Counted from the stretch's first letter, positions 28,976 through 37,856 are shown. The stretch: 64,000 bases of DNA from Micrococcus flavus (GCF_014204815.1 NZ_JACHMC010000001.1:2046001-2110000), one strand, 5' to 3'. Made by a program: numbers and translations. The notes: generated by a model not told the origin, from the letters alone.

Positions 28976-30124
28976 GTGGCCACACATCCCGTCGACGCGA
29001 CCCTGGAGGCCGCGAAGATCGATCCGGAGGAGCGCACCGAGCGCCTGAAGGGCGTCAAGCTGGACGGCGCCGGCTGGAAGTACGCGGCGACCCGGGCGTT
29101 CAAGGAGTTCCTGAACGACGGCGGCACGGACCTCGCCGCGAAGCTCACGTACTTCATGGTGCTCTCGCTGGCACCGGCCCTGCTGGCCGTGTTCTCCATC
29201 CTCACGCTCGTGCTGGCCTCGAACCGCTCGGCGGTCGACGACCTGGTCACCCAGCTGACCACCATGGTCCCGTCCGACTACCAGTCGGTGGTGCAGAGCG
29301 TGGTGGAGAACCTGATGCAGCAGTCCACGGGCGGCATCATCGCCCTGGTGATCGGCATCCTGACCGCGGTGTGGTCCGCCTCCGCCTACGTGAAGGCCTT
29401 CAACCGGGCCTCGAACCAGGTGTACAACTTCGCCGAGGGCCGCGGCTTCGTCCGTCTGCTCCTGAGCAACCTGCTCACCACCGTGGTGATGCTGCTGGGC
29501 ATTGTGCTGGTGCTGATCTCCCTGGCGCTCAACCGCTCGCTCGTCGACGGCCTGCTCGCCCCGATCGCGCAGCCGCTGGGCCTGACCTCCGCAGTGAACT
29601 TCCTCTCGGACACGTTCCTGCCCATCTGGGCGTGGGTGAAGTGGCCGGTGGTGATCCTCCTGGTGCTCGTGCTGATCGCCACCCTGTACTACATGACCCC
29701 GAACGTGAAGAAGCCCAGCTTCCGGATGTTCGGCCCGGGCAACATCTTCGCCCTCGTGGGCATGGTGCTGGCCTCGGTGGGCCTGTACTTCTACTTCACG
29801 ACGCTGGCCGGCTACTCGGCCTACGGCGCGATCGGCGGCGTCATGGCCCTGCTCTTCGCGCTGTGGATCTTCAACATCGTCCTGCTGCTGGGCCTCGAGC
29901 TGGACACGGAGGTGGAGCGCGCCAAGCAGCTCATCGCCGGCATGCCCGCCGAGGAGGCCGTGAAGCTGCCCCCGAAGGACGCCGACGCCCTCGTGAAGAA
30001 GGCGGAGAAGCAGGAGGAGCTCGAGCAGAAGGGCTACGAGCTGCGCGCCACGCACGACGACGGCACCTCCGGCTCCGCGAAGGGCCCCCGCGACGGCGTC
30101 GCCCACGCCGCCGAGAAGGACTGA
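28976..30124 (+). CDS. YihY/BrkB-family inner membrane protein
   Basis: 382 aa. A soluble N-terminus (1-40) precedes the family start FKEFLNDGGTDLAAKLTYFMVLSLAPALL; six membrane helices follow, with the conserved TAVWSASAYVKAFNRASNQVYN near residue 125 and GGVMALLFALWIFNIVLLLGLELDTEVER near 290. The charged tail (320-382) is cytoplasmic. YihY/BrkB proteins are widespread and their transport role is unsettled. GTG start after GAGAGG. Confidence 0.85.
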   Translation: MATHPVDATLEAAKIDPEERTERLKGVKLDGAGWKYAATRAFKEFLNDGGTDLAAKLTYFMVLSLAPALLAVFSILTLVLASNRSAVDDLVTQLTTMVPSDYQSVVQSVVENLMQQSTGGIIALVIGILTAVWSASAYVKAFNRASNQVYNFAEGRGFVRLLLSNLLTTVVMLLGIVLVLISLALNRSLVDGLLAPIAQPLGLTSAVNFLSDTFLPIWAWVKWPVVILLVLVLIATLYYMTPNVKKPSFRMFGPGNIFALVGMVLASVGLYFYFTTLAGYSAYGAIGGVMALLFALWIFNIVLLLGLELDTEVERAKQLIAGMPAEEAVKLPPKDADALVKKAEKQEELEQKGYELRATHDDGTSGSAKGPRDGVAHAAEKD

Positions 30125-30154
30125 CCTGCGCGCGGCGTCTGCGCTGCCGGTATG

Positions 30155-30196
30155 ACGACGCCGGACCCTCCCCGATCGGGGAGGGTCCGGCGTCGT
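30155..30196. terminator. Bidirectional terminator
   Basis: A perfect 21-bp palindrome (30155-30175 / 30176-30196) between the convergent BrkB-like and nuclease genes. Confidence 0.8.
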
Positions 30197-30212
30197 TCCG
30201 GGCGGCGGGGCC

Positions 30213-31727
30213 TCAGCCCTTGGCGGCCACGGCCCCGTCGGCCACGGCGGCCGCCGCGGAGGAGTAGCAGCGCTTCGCGCCGGTGTCGTCGTACGACCGG
30301 CCGCCGGGGAGGTGGTACTTGCCGGAGCCGCTGACCTTCACCGGGTAGCCGTCCGGGCAGACGCCGCCGGAGCCGGACACCGGGCCGCCCGCGCCGCCGG
30401 CGGCGGACGGGGCGTCGTCGGACTCCTCGCCGGAGCCGGTGCCGCCGCCCGACGAGGACGAGCCCTGCTCGTCGCAGTACACGAAGGTCTCGCCGCCGGG
30501 CGCGTAGCACCGGTTGGGCGCCTTCTGCGAGGTGCTGCCCGAGGAGGAGGAGTCGTCGTCCGACGAGGACTCGGACTCCTCCGCGGCCTCGCGGGCCGCC
30601 CGTTCCTCCGCCGCCTCGCGCTCGGCGCGCTCCTCGGCCTCCCGCTCAGCCGCGGCCTCCTGCTCCGCTCGCTCCGCGGCGGCGCGCTCCCGAGCCTTCT
30701 CCTCTGCCCGCTTCGCCGCAGCCTCCTGCTCCGCTCGCTCCGCGGCGGCGCGCTCCCGAGCCGCCTCCTTCTCGGCCCGCTCCTGCGCCGCCCGCTGCTC
30801 GGCCTCGGCCGCCTCGCGCTCAGCCCGCTCCTGCGCGGCAGACGCCTCCTGCTGCAGTCGCGTCCGCGCCTCCCGGAGCCGGGTGACGTGGGCGTCCGAG
30901 CCCGCGTACCGGCTCAACGTGTCCTTCACCCGGGGAAGGTCCGACGCATAGGCCACGCCCATCCACGCGTGGTCCGCCTCGGCGGACGCGCGCACCGCCC
31001 CCTCGACCAGGTCCACGGCTGACGCGGTGGCCTGCGCCGAGGCGATCATCCCGCCGAGGGCCGCGAGGTCGGCGACGGGCGCGGGGTCCACCGGCGGCTG
31101 CTCCCCCAGGTTCCCCGGATCGGCGAGCACGCGGAGGGAGCACGCGAGGTCAGTCTGGTGCAGTCCGGCCCCCGCACGCTCCGCCTGCTCCCACGCCGCC
31201 AGCACCTCCGGGTAGAACCGCCGATTGGGCTCGAAGACCACCGGCGCGCCCAACCCGGCCCGGGCGATCTCCGCATTGACGAGCTCGCCCCCCTCGAAGA
31301 CGCCGGCCAGGGTGCGACCGTAGGGGTCGATGCGTTCCTCGTCGTACCGGAGCACCACCTCGTCCCCCGGCTCGAGGAGCGACTCGAGCAGCATCGTGGC
31401 CTCCGGACCGAGGCACTGGACGGCCTTGTTGGGGTGCTTGGTCTCAGGGGTGTCGATGTTCAGCAGGCGTACACGAACGCGGTCACCGCTGAGCCGCACG
31501 TCCACCGTGTCGCCATCGATCACGCGGTCCACCGTGGCGCGGTCGCCCTCCACTGCGGGAGAGGCCGAGGCCCGGGGGGAGCCCACGGCGGCGGCCGCGG
31601 AGGAGGACGGGACGGTGGACGACGGCTCCGTCGGAGCCGGATCGGCGGTGGCGGTGCAGCCGGTCAGGACGAGACCGGCCAGGGACGCACCGGCGACAGC
31701 GGTGCGCAGGGAGGGGCGGAGGGACAC
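30213..31727 (-). CDS. Lipoprotein nuclease: SNase domain, coiled coil and sunset domain
   Basis: 504 aa. The lipobox LVLTGC puts the lipidated Cys at residue 24. The thermonuclease domain (about 65-195) has all catalytic motifs: VIDGDTVDVRL, RVRLLNIDTPET and DPYGRTLAGVF, so it should degrade extracellular DNA/RNA with calcium. Then follow a helical segment, an Ala/Glu/Arg coiled coil (about 275-390) with a 22-aa tandem repeat, a Ser/Asp linker, and two Cys-containing wall-type modules; the last (CPDGYPVKVSGSGKYHLPGG, Cys again near KRCYSS) matches the sunset domain. GTG start at 31727 after AGGAG. Confidence 0.85.
   Translation of the reverse strand: MSLRPSLRTAVAGASLAGLVLTGCTATADPAPTEPSSTVPSSSAAAAVGSPRASASPAVEGDRATVDRVIDGDTVDVRLSGDRVRVRLLNIDTPETKHPNKAVQCLGPEATMLLESLLEPGDEVVLRYDEERIDPYGRTLAGVFEGGELVNAEIARAGLGAPVVFEPNRRFYPEVLAAWEQAERAGAGLHQTDLACSLRVLADPGNLGEQPPVDPAPVADLAALGGMIASAQATASAVDLVEGAVRASAEADHAWMGVAYASDLPRVKDTLSRYAGSDAHVTRLREARTRLQQEASAAQERAEREAAEAEQRAAQERAEKEAARERAAAERAEQEAAAKRAEEKARERAAAERAEQEAAAEREAEERAEREAAEERAAREAAEESESSSDDDSSSSGSTSQKAPNRCYAPGGETFVYCDEQGSSSSGGGTGSGEESDDAPSAAGGAGGPVSGSGGVCPDGYPVKVSGSGKYHLPGGRSYDDTGAKRCYSSAAAAVADGAVAAKG
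30655..30762 (-). repeat. 66-bp-period tandem repeat in the coiled coil
   Basis: A 42-bp block beginning gcctcctgctccgctc at 30655 recurs exactly at 30721, 66 bp apart. It encodes 22-residue units of the form ARERAAAERAEQEAAA. Such an identical repeat may vary in copy number between strains. Confidence 0.8.
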
Positions 31728-31867
31728 TCTGACTCCTGGGTCGGGGAACGGGCACACGAAAGGGGCCCCACCGCAGGGCGGGGCCCCCTCCCGGAGAGCA
31801 TCCTCGCACCGAGTCCGCTCAGCTCCGAATCAGGCGATGCTCGGGTTTTTCTGCCGTGGGCGTCGGG

Positions 31868-32791
31868 TCAACGGATCCCGTCCACCGGATCGTCTCCGCC
31901 GTCGAGCGCGTCCAGCACCAGGTCGCGGGCCTCGCCCGTGGCGGAGCGGCGGGACAGCAGCAGCGCGGCCAGCCAGCACAGCATCACGACGCCGGCGCAG
32001 CCCCACGCGGTGAGGGCCACGCCGCCGGACTGCAGACCGGTGCCGTCGGTGCGGCCGACACCCACCCAGACCAGGCCCCAGGCCAGGGCGGCGGCGGGGG
32101 CGAAGCGGCCGCCGTCGTACACGGCGGTGAAGGCGGCGACCACGGTGGCCACCACGATCATGATCAGCGCCCACGTGGTGGGCAGCAGCGGGGCACCGAA
32201 CCAGCCGAGGGAGCCCAGCCAGGCGGCCACGTTGGTCACGGCGGCGATCGTGACCCAGCCCAGGTGCAGGCCCTGCACGCCGTCCAAGAGGACCCGCTCG
32301 GCCCAGCCGCGCGCGCGTCCGGTCTCGAGCAGCACGAGGATCCGGCACAGGCTGGCCAGGAGCAGGAGGATCACCAGGACGCTCAGGCCCAGGGCGCCGA
32401 GCTGGACGGTCCAGATCCACGCCGCGTTCAGCAGCAGGGAGGCCAGGATCCAGGGGCGCAGGCGGTCGTGCCGCCGGGACTGGGCGGACGGGAGGAACTG
32501 CCACACCGCGTACGCCAGCACACCCGTGTAGATCACGGACCAGATGCTGAACGCGGGGGACGCCGGCGCGATCCACGTGCCGTCCTCGGACAGCCAGCCG
32601 CCCGCCGCCTCCTGGATGGGGGTGCCGCCGAGCACGCCCGAGCCCACGAACGCCGTGACGATCGCGAACAGGACGACCAGCAGGGTGGCGACCTGCCCGC
32701 CGCGCGAGGCCAGGCCGCGGCCCGAGCTGGGCTCGGCGTGAGGGGTGGTCGGAGCCGGGCCCTGCGGGCCGACGTCGATGGCGGTGCTCAT
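31868..32791 (-). CDS. TspO/MBR-like tryptophan-rich membrane protein
   Basis: 307 aa, about eight membrane helices rich in Trp. Segments such as ASPAFSIWSVIYTGVLAYAVWQF and LNAAWIWTVQLGAL resemble tryptophan-rich sensory proteins, but the protein is nearly twice the usual TspO length, so it belongs to the longer actinobacterial branch or is only a remote relative. No ligand can be inferred. ATG at 32791. Divergent from the HAD hydrolase gene. Confidence 0.6.
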   Translation of the reverse strand: MSTAIDVGPQGPAPTTPHAEPSSGRGLASRGGQVATLLVVLFAIVTAFVGSGVLGGTPIQEAAGGWLSEDGTWIAPASPAFSIWSVIYTGVLAYAVWQFLPSAQSRRHDRLRPWILASLLLNAAWIWTVQLGALGLSVLVILLLLASLCRILVLLETGRARGWAERVLLDGVQGLHLGWVTIAAVTNVAAWLGSLGWFGAPLLPTTWALIMIVVATVVAAFTAVYDGGRFAPAAALAWGLVWVGVGRTDGTGLQSGGVALTAWGCAGVVMLCWLAALLLSRRSATGEARDLVLDALDGGDDPVDGIR

Positions 32792-32881
32792 GGGTCCTCC
32801 CGGACGGGGTCGAGGCGATCCGCCCCAGCGGGCGGGCGGCAGGGCGGCGAGTCTGCTGGTCAGCGTAGCGGCCCGCCCCCT

Positions 32882-32887
32882 TACCCT
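32882..32887 (+). promoter_or_regulatory. Leaderless -10 box (TACCCT)
   Basis: TACCCT ends 6 nt before the ATG at 32894. Confidence 0.55.
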
Positions 32888-32893
32888 GGGAGC

Positions 32894-33808
32894 ATGACCC
32901 CCGCACCCCTCGGACTCCTGCTCGACGTCGACGGCCCCTTGGCCTCCACCGAGACCCGCCGCGTCCCCGACGAGGTCCTCGACCGCCTGGCCGCCCTCGG
33001 CCGGCGTGGGATCCCCGTGGGGTTCAACACGGGCCGCTCGGTCGAGTTCCTCCTGCGCAACGTCGTCGAGCCGCTGCGCGCGGCCGGAGGCCTCGACGAC
33101 GCCCCGTTCTACGGGATCTGCGAGAAGGGCGCGGTGTGGTTCCCGTTCGCCGCGGTGCCCGCGGGGGAGGTCCCGCCCGTGGACGACCGTGACCAGGTGC
33201 CGGGCTGGCTCCGCCGGGACGAGGACATGGTGATCGAACCGGATCTGGCGCGGGCGATCGTGCAGGCCAACGACGATCACGCCCGGCACCTGCAGCCGGA
33301 GGACCGCACGAAGCTCGCCATGGTCTCCTTCGAGATGGAGGTGGACGCGGACCGCGAGGAGTACGAGCCGGCGCGCGACGCCGCCGCGCACGCGATCGAG
33401 GAGATGCTCGCCGAGCGCGGGGAGGACGGGCGGATCCGCGTGGACCCCACCGTCATCTCCGTGGACGTGGAGCACGTCCGCTCCGGCAAGGACCTCGGCC
33501 TCGAGCGGTGCCGCGCGCTGATGGCGGAGGCCGGCGTCGCCTTCCCGGACCGCTGGTTCACGGCCGGCGACTCCCGGACGGACTACGCCATGGCGGACGC
33601 CCTCCACGATCAGGGCGCGCAGGTGGCCCACGTGGACGTGCGCCCCGCGGACGGCGTCCCGGAGAGGCCCTATCCGGTGATCACCGCCGAGGACCTCGCC
33701 GAGCGCGGCTTCGGTGACGCCGACGACGTCCACGAGCGGGTGGGCGCCTCGCTGCTGGCCTGGGTCCTGGCCTCCCTCGACGGCGACGGCGACGCGCTCC
33801 GCAACTGA
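32894..33808 (+). CDS. HAD-superfamily hydrolase
   Basis: 304 aa. Motif I LLDVDGPLAS at residues 8-17 (second Asp as acid/base), motif II FNTGRS near 44, a C2-type cap in the middle (KLAMVSFEMEVDADREEY), the conserved Lys in VRSGKDLGLERC near 200, and motif IV AGDSRTDYAMADAL near 224. This is a Cof/trehalose-phosphatase-like layout, but no specific substrate is evident. The start is supported by the leaderless promoter. Confidence 0.8.
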   Translation: MTPAPLGLLLDVDGPLASTETRRVPDEVLDRLAALGRRGIPVGFNTGRSVEFLLRNVVEPLRAAGGLDDAPFYGICEKGAVWFPFAAVPAGEVPPVDDRDQVPGWLRRDEDMVIEPDLARAIVQANDDHARHLQPEDRTKLAMVSFEMEVDADREEYEPARDAAAHAIEEMLAERGEDGRIRVDPTVISVDVEHVRSGKDLGLERCRALMAEAGVAFPDRWFTAGDSRTDYAMADALHDQGAQVAHVDVRPADGVPERPYPVITAEDLAERGFGDADDVHERVGASLLAWVLASLDGDGDALRN

Positions 33809-33887
33809 CGCGTCACCGGACGTCACGGGACTCAACCCGGCGACGCGGGAAGTGGCGGCACGGCGGCTCCACGGGTCGACTGGGGGC

Positions 33888-34922
33888 ATGACCACCCCGA
33901 CCCCCGTCCTCGACGTCCCCGTGCTGGACGTCTCCGCGCTACGCCGTCCGGACGGCTCCTTCGACCCGGACTTCCTCGACCGCCTGCGCCACGCCGCCCA
34001 CCACGTGGGCTTCTTCCAGATCGTCGGCTACGGGGCCCAGCCGGGCCAGGTGGACGAGCTGTTCCGTGTGACGGCGGAGTTCTTCGCCCGTCCCGAGGAG
34101 GAGAAGCGGGCCCTGCACAACCAGGAGTCCCCGCACTGGCGCGGCTGGTCGGCGATCGCCGCGGAGCGCACGCAGGGCCGCCCGGACTCCCGCGAGCAGA
34201 TCGACTTCGCCCCGGACCGCGCGCCGGTCCCCCCGGAGCGGATCCGCGAGGGCCAGGAGTACTGGCACCTGCAGGGCCGCAACCGCTGGCCGGCGGACAT
34301 GCCGGAGCTCGAGCGGGCCGCCATGGCCTGGGCCGCGCTCATGGACCACGTGGGCGAGGAGCTGCTCCGCGCCCTCTGCGTGGCGATCGGCCTGCGGGAG
34401 GACCACTTCGCGGACGCGTTCGACGGCGACCGGGCCTGGATGGCCAAGCTCGCCCACTACGTGGGAGGGGTGGCCGAGGCCGGCGCCCAGGGGGTGGGCT
34501 CGCACGCGGACTACGGCTTCATCACGCTGCTGCTGCAGGACGAGGTCGGCGGCCTGGAGGTGCGCCCCCACGGCCAGGACGCGTGGCTCCCGGTGGAGCC
34601 GATCCCGGGCGCGCTCGTGGTGAACCTGGGCGAGATGCTCGAGGTGGCCACGGACGGGTACCTCATGGCCACCATCCACCGCGTGCAGTCGCCGCCGGAG
34701 GGTGTGGACCGCTACTCGGTGCCGTTCTTCCACTCCCCGCGTCTGGACGCCGTGATCGAGCCGGTGGAGCTGCCCGCGGCGTACGCCGCCCGGGCCCGCG
34801 GCGCCTCCGACGACCCGGACAACCCGATGCTCGCCTCCTTCGGCGCCAACATGCTCAAGGGCTTCGCGCGGGCGCACCCGCGCGTCACCGAGCGCTTCCA
34901 CCCGGAGCTGCTGGTCGACTGA
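33888..34922 (+). CDS. 2-oxoglutarate/Fe(II) dioxygenase, isopenicillin N synthase-like
   Basis: 344 aa. The non-heme iron triad is His and Asp in GSHADYGFITLLLQD (near 205) and His in TIHRVQSP (near 262); RYSVPFF shortly after supplies the Arg/Ser pair that binds 2-oxoglutarate. The N-terminal segment VPVLDVSALR and HHVGFFQIVGYG is typical of the family. Probable oxidative modification of a small molecule; the substrate is unknown. ATG at 33888. Ends at a hairpin with a GCGA tetraloop. Confidence 0.88.
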   Translation: MTTPTPVLDVPVLDVSALRRPDGSFDPDFLDRLRHAAHHVGFFQIVGYGAQPGQVDELFRVTAEFFARPEEEKRALHNQESPHWRGWSAIAAERTQGRPDSREQIDFAPDRAPVPPERIREGQEYWHLQGRNRWPADMPELERAAMAWAALMDHVGEELLRALCVAIGLREDHFADAFDGDRAWMAKLAHYVGGVAEAGAQGVGSHADYGFITLLLQDEVGGLEVRPHGQDAWLPVEPIPGALVVNLGEMLEVATDGYLMATIHRVQSPPEGVDRYSVPFFHSPRLDAVIEPVELPAAYAARARGASDDPDNPMLASFGANMLKGFARAHPRVTERFHPELLVD

Positions 34923-34953
34923 GCCGGTCCCTGCCGCGCCGCCCCGCACACGC

Positions 34954-34991
34954 CGACGGCGCCCCTCACCGCGAGGTGGGGGGCGCCGTCG
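34954..34991. terminator. Bidirectional terminator with GNRA loop
   Basis: 17-bp stem (34954-34970 / 34975-34991, one wobble pair) closed by gcga, between the convergent oxygenase and symporter genes. Confidence 0.75.
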
Positions 34992-35014
34992 CCGTTCGGT
35001 GGGCCGTGCCCGGA

Positions 35015-36619
35015 TCAGGCGCGGTGCGAGCCGCCGTCCCGGTGCACGTCCGTGGAGAGGGAGCCGGTCTCCGCGGCGGCGGCCTCGGCGTGGACCTCGG
35101 CGCCGGTCATGCCCTGCCGGGCGAAGCCGTCGGCGCGCAGCTCCCAGAACTCCGCGTTGCGGATGCCCACGGTGCGCGGGTCGAACTGCGGGTCCAGGCC
35201 CCGCTTCTTCTGGGCCTGGTAGTCCTTCAGGGCCTTGAGGGCAGGACCCTGGACGATCAGGATGCCCACGATGTTCAGCCACGCCATGGCGCCCACGCCG
35301 ATGTCGCCGAGGCCCCAGGCCGCACCGGTGGTGGTGACGGCGCCGTAGGCGACCGAGACCAGGATCAGGCCCTGGAGGGCGCGGAGAGCGGCGCGGCGCA
35401 GCGTGGTGTTGTGGATCCCGCGCACCAGGTAGGAGAGGTTGACCTCGGCCATGTAGTAGTAGGCCACGATCGTGGTGAAGGCGAAGAACGCCAGCGCCAC
35501 GGCCACGAAGGTCGGACCGAAGCCGGTGAACACGGTGTCGAAGCCGTTCTGCACGAAGGTCGGGCCCACGCGCACGTCCGTGCCGAGGTTGCCCTCGAAG
35601 AGCACCGGCGTGTCGGTCGACCCGCCCTCGTACACGCGGTACATGCCGGTGGACAGCACGATGAACGCGGTGGCGGAGCAGACGAACAGGGTGTCGATGT
35701 AGACGGCGAACGCCTGGGCGTAGCCCTGCTTGGCCGGGTGGGAGACCTCGGCGGCGGCGGCGGCGTGGGGGCCGGTGCCCTGGCCCGCCTCGTTGGAGTA
35801 GATGCCGCGCTTCACACCCATCTGGACGGCGAGGCCCAGGATGGCGCCGAACACGGAGTGCATGCCGAACGCGCTCGAGAAGATCAGGCCGAAGACCTCG
35901 GGGATCTGCCGGAAGTTCACGAAGAACACGACCAGCGCGAGGATGATGTAGAGGACGGCCATGACCGGCACCACGATCACCGCGAAGGTGGCGATGCGCT
36001 TCACGCCGCCGATCACGATGAACGCCAGCAGGATGACGGCGCCCACGGCGACGCCCCACGTTGGGAAGCCCCAGGCCTCCTCCATGGACACGGCCATGCC
36101 GTTGGCCTGCACGCCCGGCAGGAAGAAGCTCATGGCGAAGACGGTGACGATCGCGAAGACGATCGCGTACACCTTCATGAACCCGGCGGCGCCGGTGTGG
36201 CGGTAGGCCTTCTCGAAGTAGTAGGCCGGGCCGCCGCGGTACTCGCCGGTGTCCTTGTCCTTCTCCTTGTAGATCTGGCCGAGGGTGCACTCGATGAAGG
36301 AGGTGGCCGCGCCCAGGAAGGCGACGGTCCACATCCAGAACACGGCACCCGGGCCGCCGAACGCGATGGCCGTGGCCACGCCGCCGATGTTGCCCATGCC
36401 GACGCGGCCGGCGAGGGACATCATCAGGGACTGGAAGGAGGAGGTGCCGTCGGGCGACTTCTCGCCGTTCTTCAGCTGGGCCAGCATGTCGGGGATGCCG
36501 CGGACCTGCAGAAGCCCGGTGCGGAGGGTGAAGTACAGGCCGGCGAGCAGGCACAGCCCCACGAGGGGCAGCGACCAGATGTACTCGTTGGCCAGACCGA
36601 TCAGGTCTTCGAAGGTCAT
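35015..36619 (-). CDS. Alanine/glycine:cation symporter family protein (AgcS)
   Basis: 534 aa, about eleven membrane helices. AgcS signatures: GLYFTLRTGLLQVRGI near 27, SLAGRVGMGNIGGVATAIAFGGPGAVFWMW near 69, SNEAGQGTGPHAAAAAEVSHPAKQG near 275. These sodium- or proton-driven carriers import alanine or glycine, which fits the gcvPT and sdaA genes. A -10 box and a CRP/GlxR-like site lie upstream. Confidence 0.92.
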   Translation of the reverse strand: MTFEDLIGLANEYIWSLPLVGLCLLAGLYFTLRTGLLQVRGIPDMLAQLKNGEKSPDGTSSFQSLMMSLAGRVGMGNIGGVATAIAFGGPGAVFWMWTVAFLGAATSFIECTLGQIYKEKDKDTGEYRGGPAYYFEKAYRHTGAAGFMKVYAIVFAIVTVFAMSFFLPGVQANGMAVSMEEAWGFPTWGVAVGAVILLAFIVIGGVKRIATFAVIVVPVMAVLYIILALVVFFVNFRQIPEVFGLIFSSAFGMHSVFGAILGLAVQMGVKRGIYSNEAGQGTGPHAAAAAEVSHPAKQGYAQAFAVYIDTLFVCSATAFIVLSTGMYRVYEGGSTDTPVLFEGNLGTDVRVGPTFVQNGFDTVFTGFGPTFVAVALAFFAFTTIVAYYYMAEVNLSYLVRGIHNTTLRRAALRALQGLILVSVAYGAVTTTGAAWGLGDIGVGAMAWLNIVGILIVQGPALKALKDYQAQKKRGLDPQFDPRTVGIRNAEFWELRADGFARQGMTGAEVHAEAAAAETGSLSTDVHRDGGSHRA

Positions 36620-36684
36620 GAGGTCTCCAGAGCGAGGATGAGGATGACACGGCCGGGCGGTGCGGGACCCCGGCGACTGGTGGA

Positions 36685-36714
36685 ACAGTACCCGCGGTGG
36701 TGACCCCTGTCACC
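36685..36714 (-). promoter_or_regulatory. agcS promoter with CRP/GlxR-like site
   Basis: On the minus strand, -10 TACTGT lies at 36685-36690. GGTGACCCCTGTCACC at 36699-36714 fits GTGA-N6-TCAC. The site is centred about 28 bp upstream of the expected transcription start, overlapping the -35 region, so binding would more likely repress. Confidence 0.45.
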
Positions 36715-36816
36715 TTGGCGGGTGACCCGCGCCTCGCCGGCCTGTCCGCCCTGGGGGACCGCCCGGCCCTCCTGCGGGCACCTCCGGCCCCGCGCGCACC
36801 TCCCCCCGGACACGAG

Positions 36817-36849
36817 GAAGCCCCGGGACCGAACCGGTCCCGGGGCTTC
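36817..36849. terminator. Hairpin next to the left att site
   Basis: 14-bp arms gaagccccgggacc/ggtcccggggcttc with a gaacc loop, ending 6 bp before the left att core. In the uninterrupted chromosome it would directly follow the tRNA-Ser 3' end and probably served as that gene's terminator. Confidence 0.65.
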
Positions 36850-36855
36850 GTGCTC

Positions 36856-36873
36856 CGCGGAGGATGGGGGATT
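36856..36873. repeat. Left attachment site core
   Basis: cgcggaggatgggggatt, identical to 52762-52779 inside tRNA-Ser. After it the sequence diverges at once (ctccc instead of tgaac). Between here and 37158 there is no gene; the stretch holds only the repeat at 36924 and a promoter at 37158. Confidence 0.9.
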
Positions 36874-36923
36874 CTCCCTTATTGCCTGTCTGACATGGAA
36901 AGTTGCCGGAACACCGCCGCGCA

Positions 36924-36940
36924 TGACAGATATGTGACAG
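36924..36940 (+). repeat. Candidate integrase/Xis arm site, left
   Basis: TGACAGATATGTGACAG matches TGACAGCTATGTGCCAG at the other end (52633-52649) at 15 of 17 positions, in the same orientation, 50 bp inside the left core. Confidence 0.5.
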
Positions 36941-37157
36941 TTCTGGCCCGCCATGGCCCCGCCGCGCCCCGGGGGTGCGCCCGCGGAGCATTGGGGCCGT
37001 CCCAGCCCCACCCGTGCGCTAATCATGCACCTCCGGGACCGCCAGCCTGCCACCCGCCAGCCCGGCCATGTTGTCCCGGCCCATGAGTCGTCCCATTTGA
37101 TGGGCCCCCGAGTTGCTGCCCTTGCCGAGCGCCCTACCTACCCCATCTCAGCCCGGC

Positions 37158-37163
37158 TACTGT
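37158..37163 (+). promoter_or_regulatory. Leaderless -10 box (TACTGT)
   Basis: TACTGT ends 6 nt before the ATG at 37170 and sets the start against an upstream in-frame codon at 37113. Confidence 0.5.
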
Positions 37164-37169
37164 CCCACC

Positions 37170-37856
37170 ATGAGCGACGACACACCGCCCACCAACGAAA
37201 CCCCTGAGCTGCCACCGACTTTGCCCTTTGACGACTTTGCGCAGAAGATCTACCTAGAAGAAATCCAGCGGCACAGCATGCGGGGTATACGCGCTGCGCG
37301 CCGGCTGGGCAAGGCTGTGGGCATTTTGATGCAACTACACAGCCCCGGAGGTCCGGTGCTTACTGCGGACGAGCAGGAGGGCACCCACCAATATGCGTTC
37401 GATAACGCCGAGACTCTGGTCAGCGAGGCAGCGATGGTTGCCCAGTTGCTCTGGCCGGACACTCGGAAGGGGCCTGGAGAAACAAGAGAGGCCTGCAAGC
37501 GCAGAAAGGCCTACGCCAATGAGCGCGGATCGAAACTACGTCAGATTCTCGACGTTAGGAACGACAGTCCCATCAACGCGAAAGCGCTGCGCAATAGTAT
37601 TCAACATTTTGATGAGAGGCTCGACGCGGTCACGATGGACCTGCCGCGAATCATTCTTCGCGACAACATAGGGCCGATCAACATGATTAGCGGCATGGAG
37701 GGTTTAGAAAATATGCACCTACATCACTTCAACCCTGAGGATGGTCGCTACACGATCCTTGGCGACTCAGCTTCTCTGCCAGACGTTGCCCAGGAACTTC
37801 AGACAATTCTCCAGCGGATTGAGACGGCTTTCCGCGAGCGCGGTCAATCCCTCTGA
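37170..37856 (+). CDS. Hypothetical protein with HEPN-like RNxxxH motif
   Basis: 228-aa mostly helical soluble protein I do not recognise. LRNSIQHFDERLD at residues 140-152 contains Arg141-Asn142 and His146, the R-N-x3-H pattern of HEPN ribonuclease domains, embedded in predicted helices as expected. Base composition is clearly lower in GC and codon use is looser than the chromosome, so it is recent foreign DNA. It lies alone at the left end of the island, transcribed opposite to the replication module, a position often used for accessory or defence genes. A nuclease role is inference. Confidence 0.6.
   Translation: MSDDTPPTNETPELPPTLPFDDFAQKIYLEEIQRHSMRGIRAARRLGKAVGILMQLHSPGGPVLTADEQEGTHQYAFDNAETLVSEAAMVAQLLWPDTRKGPGETREACKRRKAYANERGSKLRQILDVRNDSPINAKALRNSIQHFDERLDAVTMDLPRIILRDNIGPINMISGMEGLENMHLHHFNPEDGRYTILGDSASLPDVAQELQTILQRIETAFRERGQSL

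Noticed and set aside
37113-37169. An upstream start for the HEPN-like gene
   Set aside because: The extra 19 residues are Pro/Ser-rich, and the -10 box at 37158 would lie inside the coding region.
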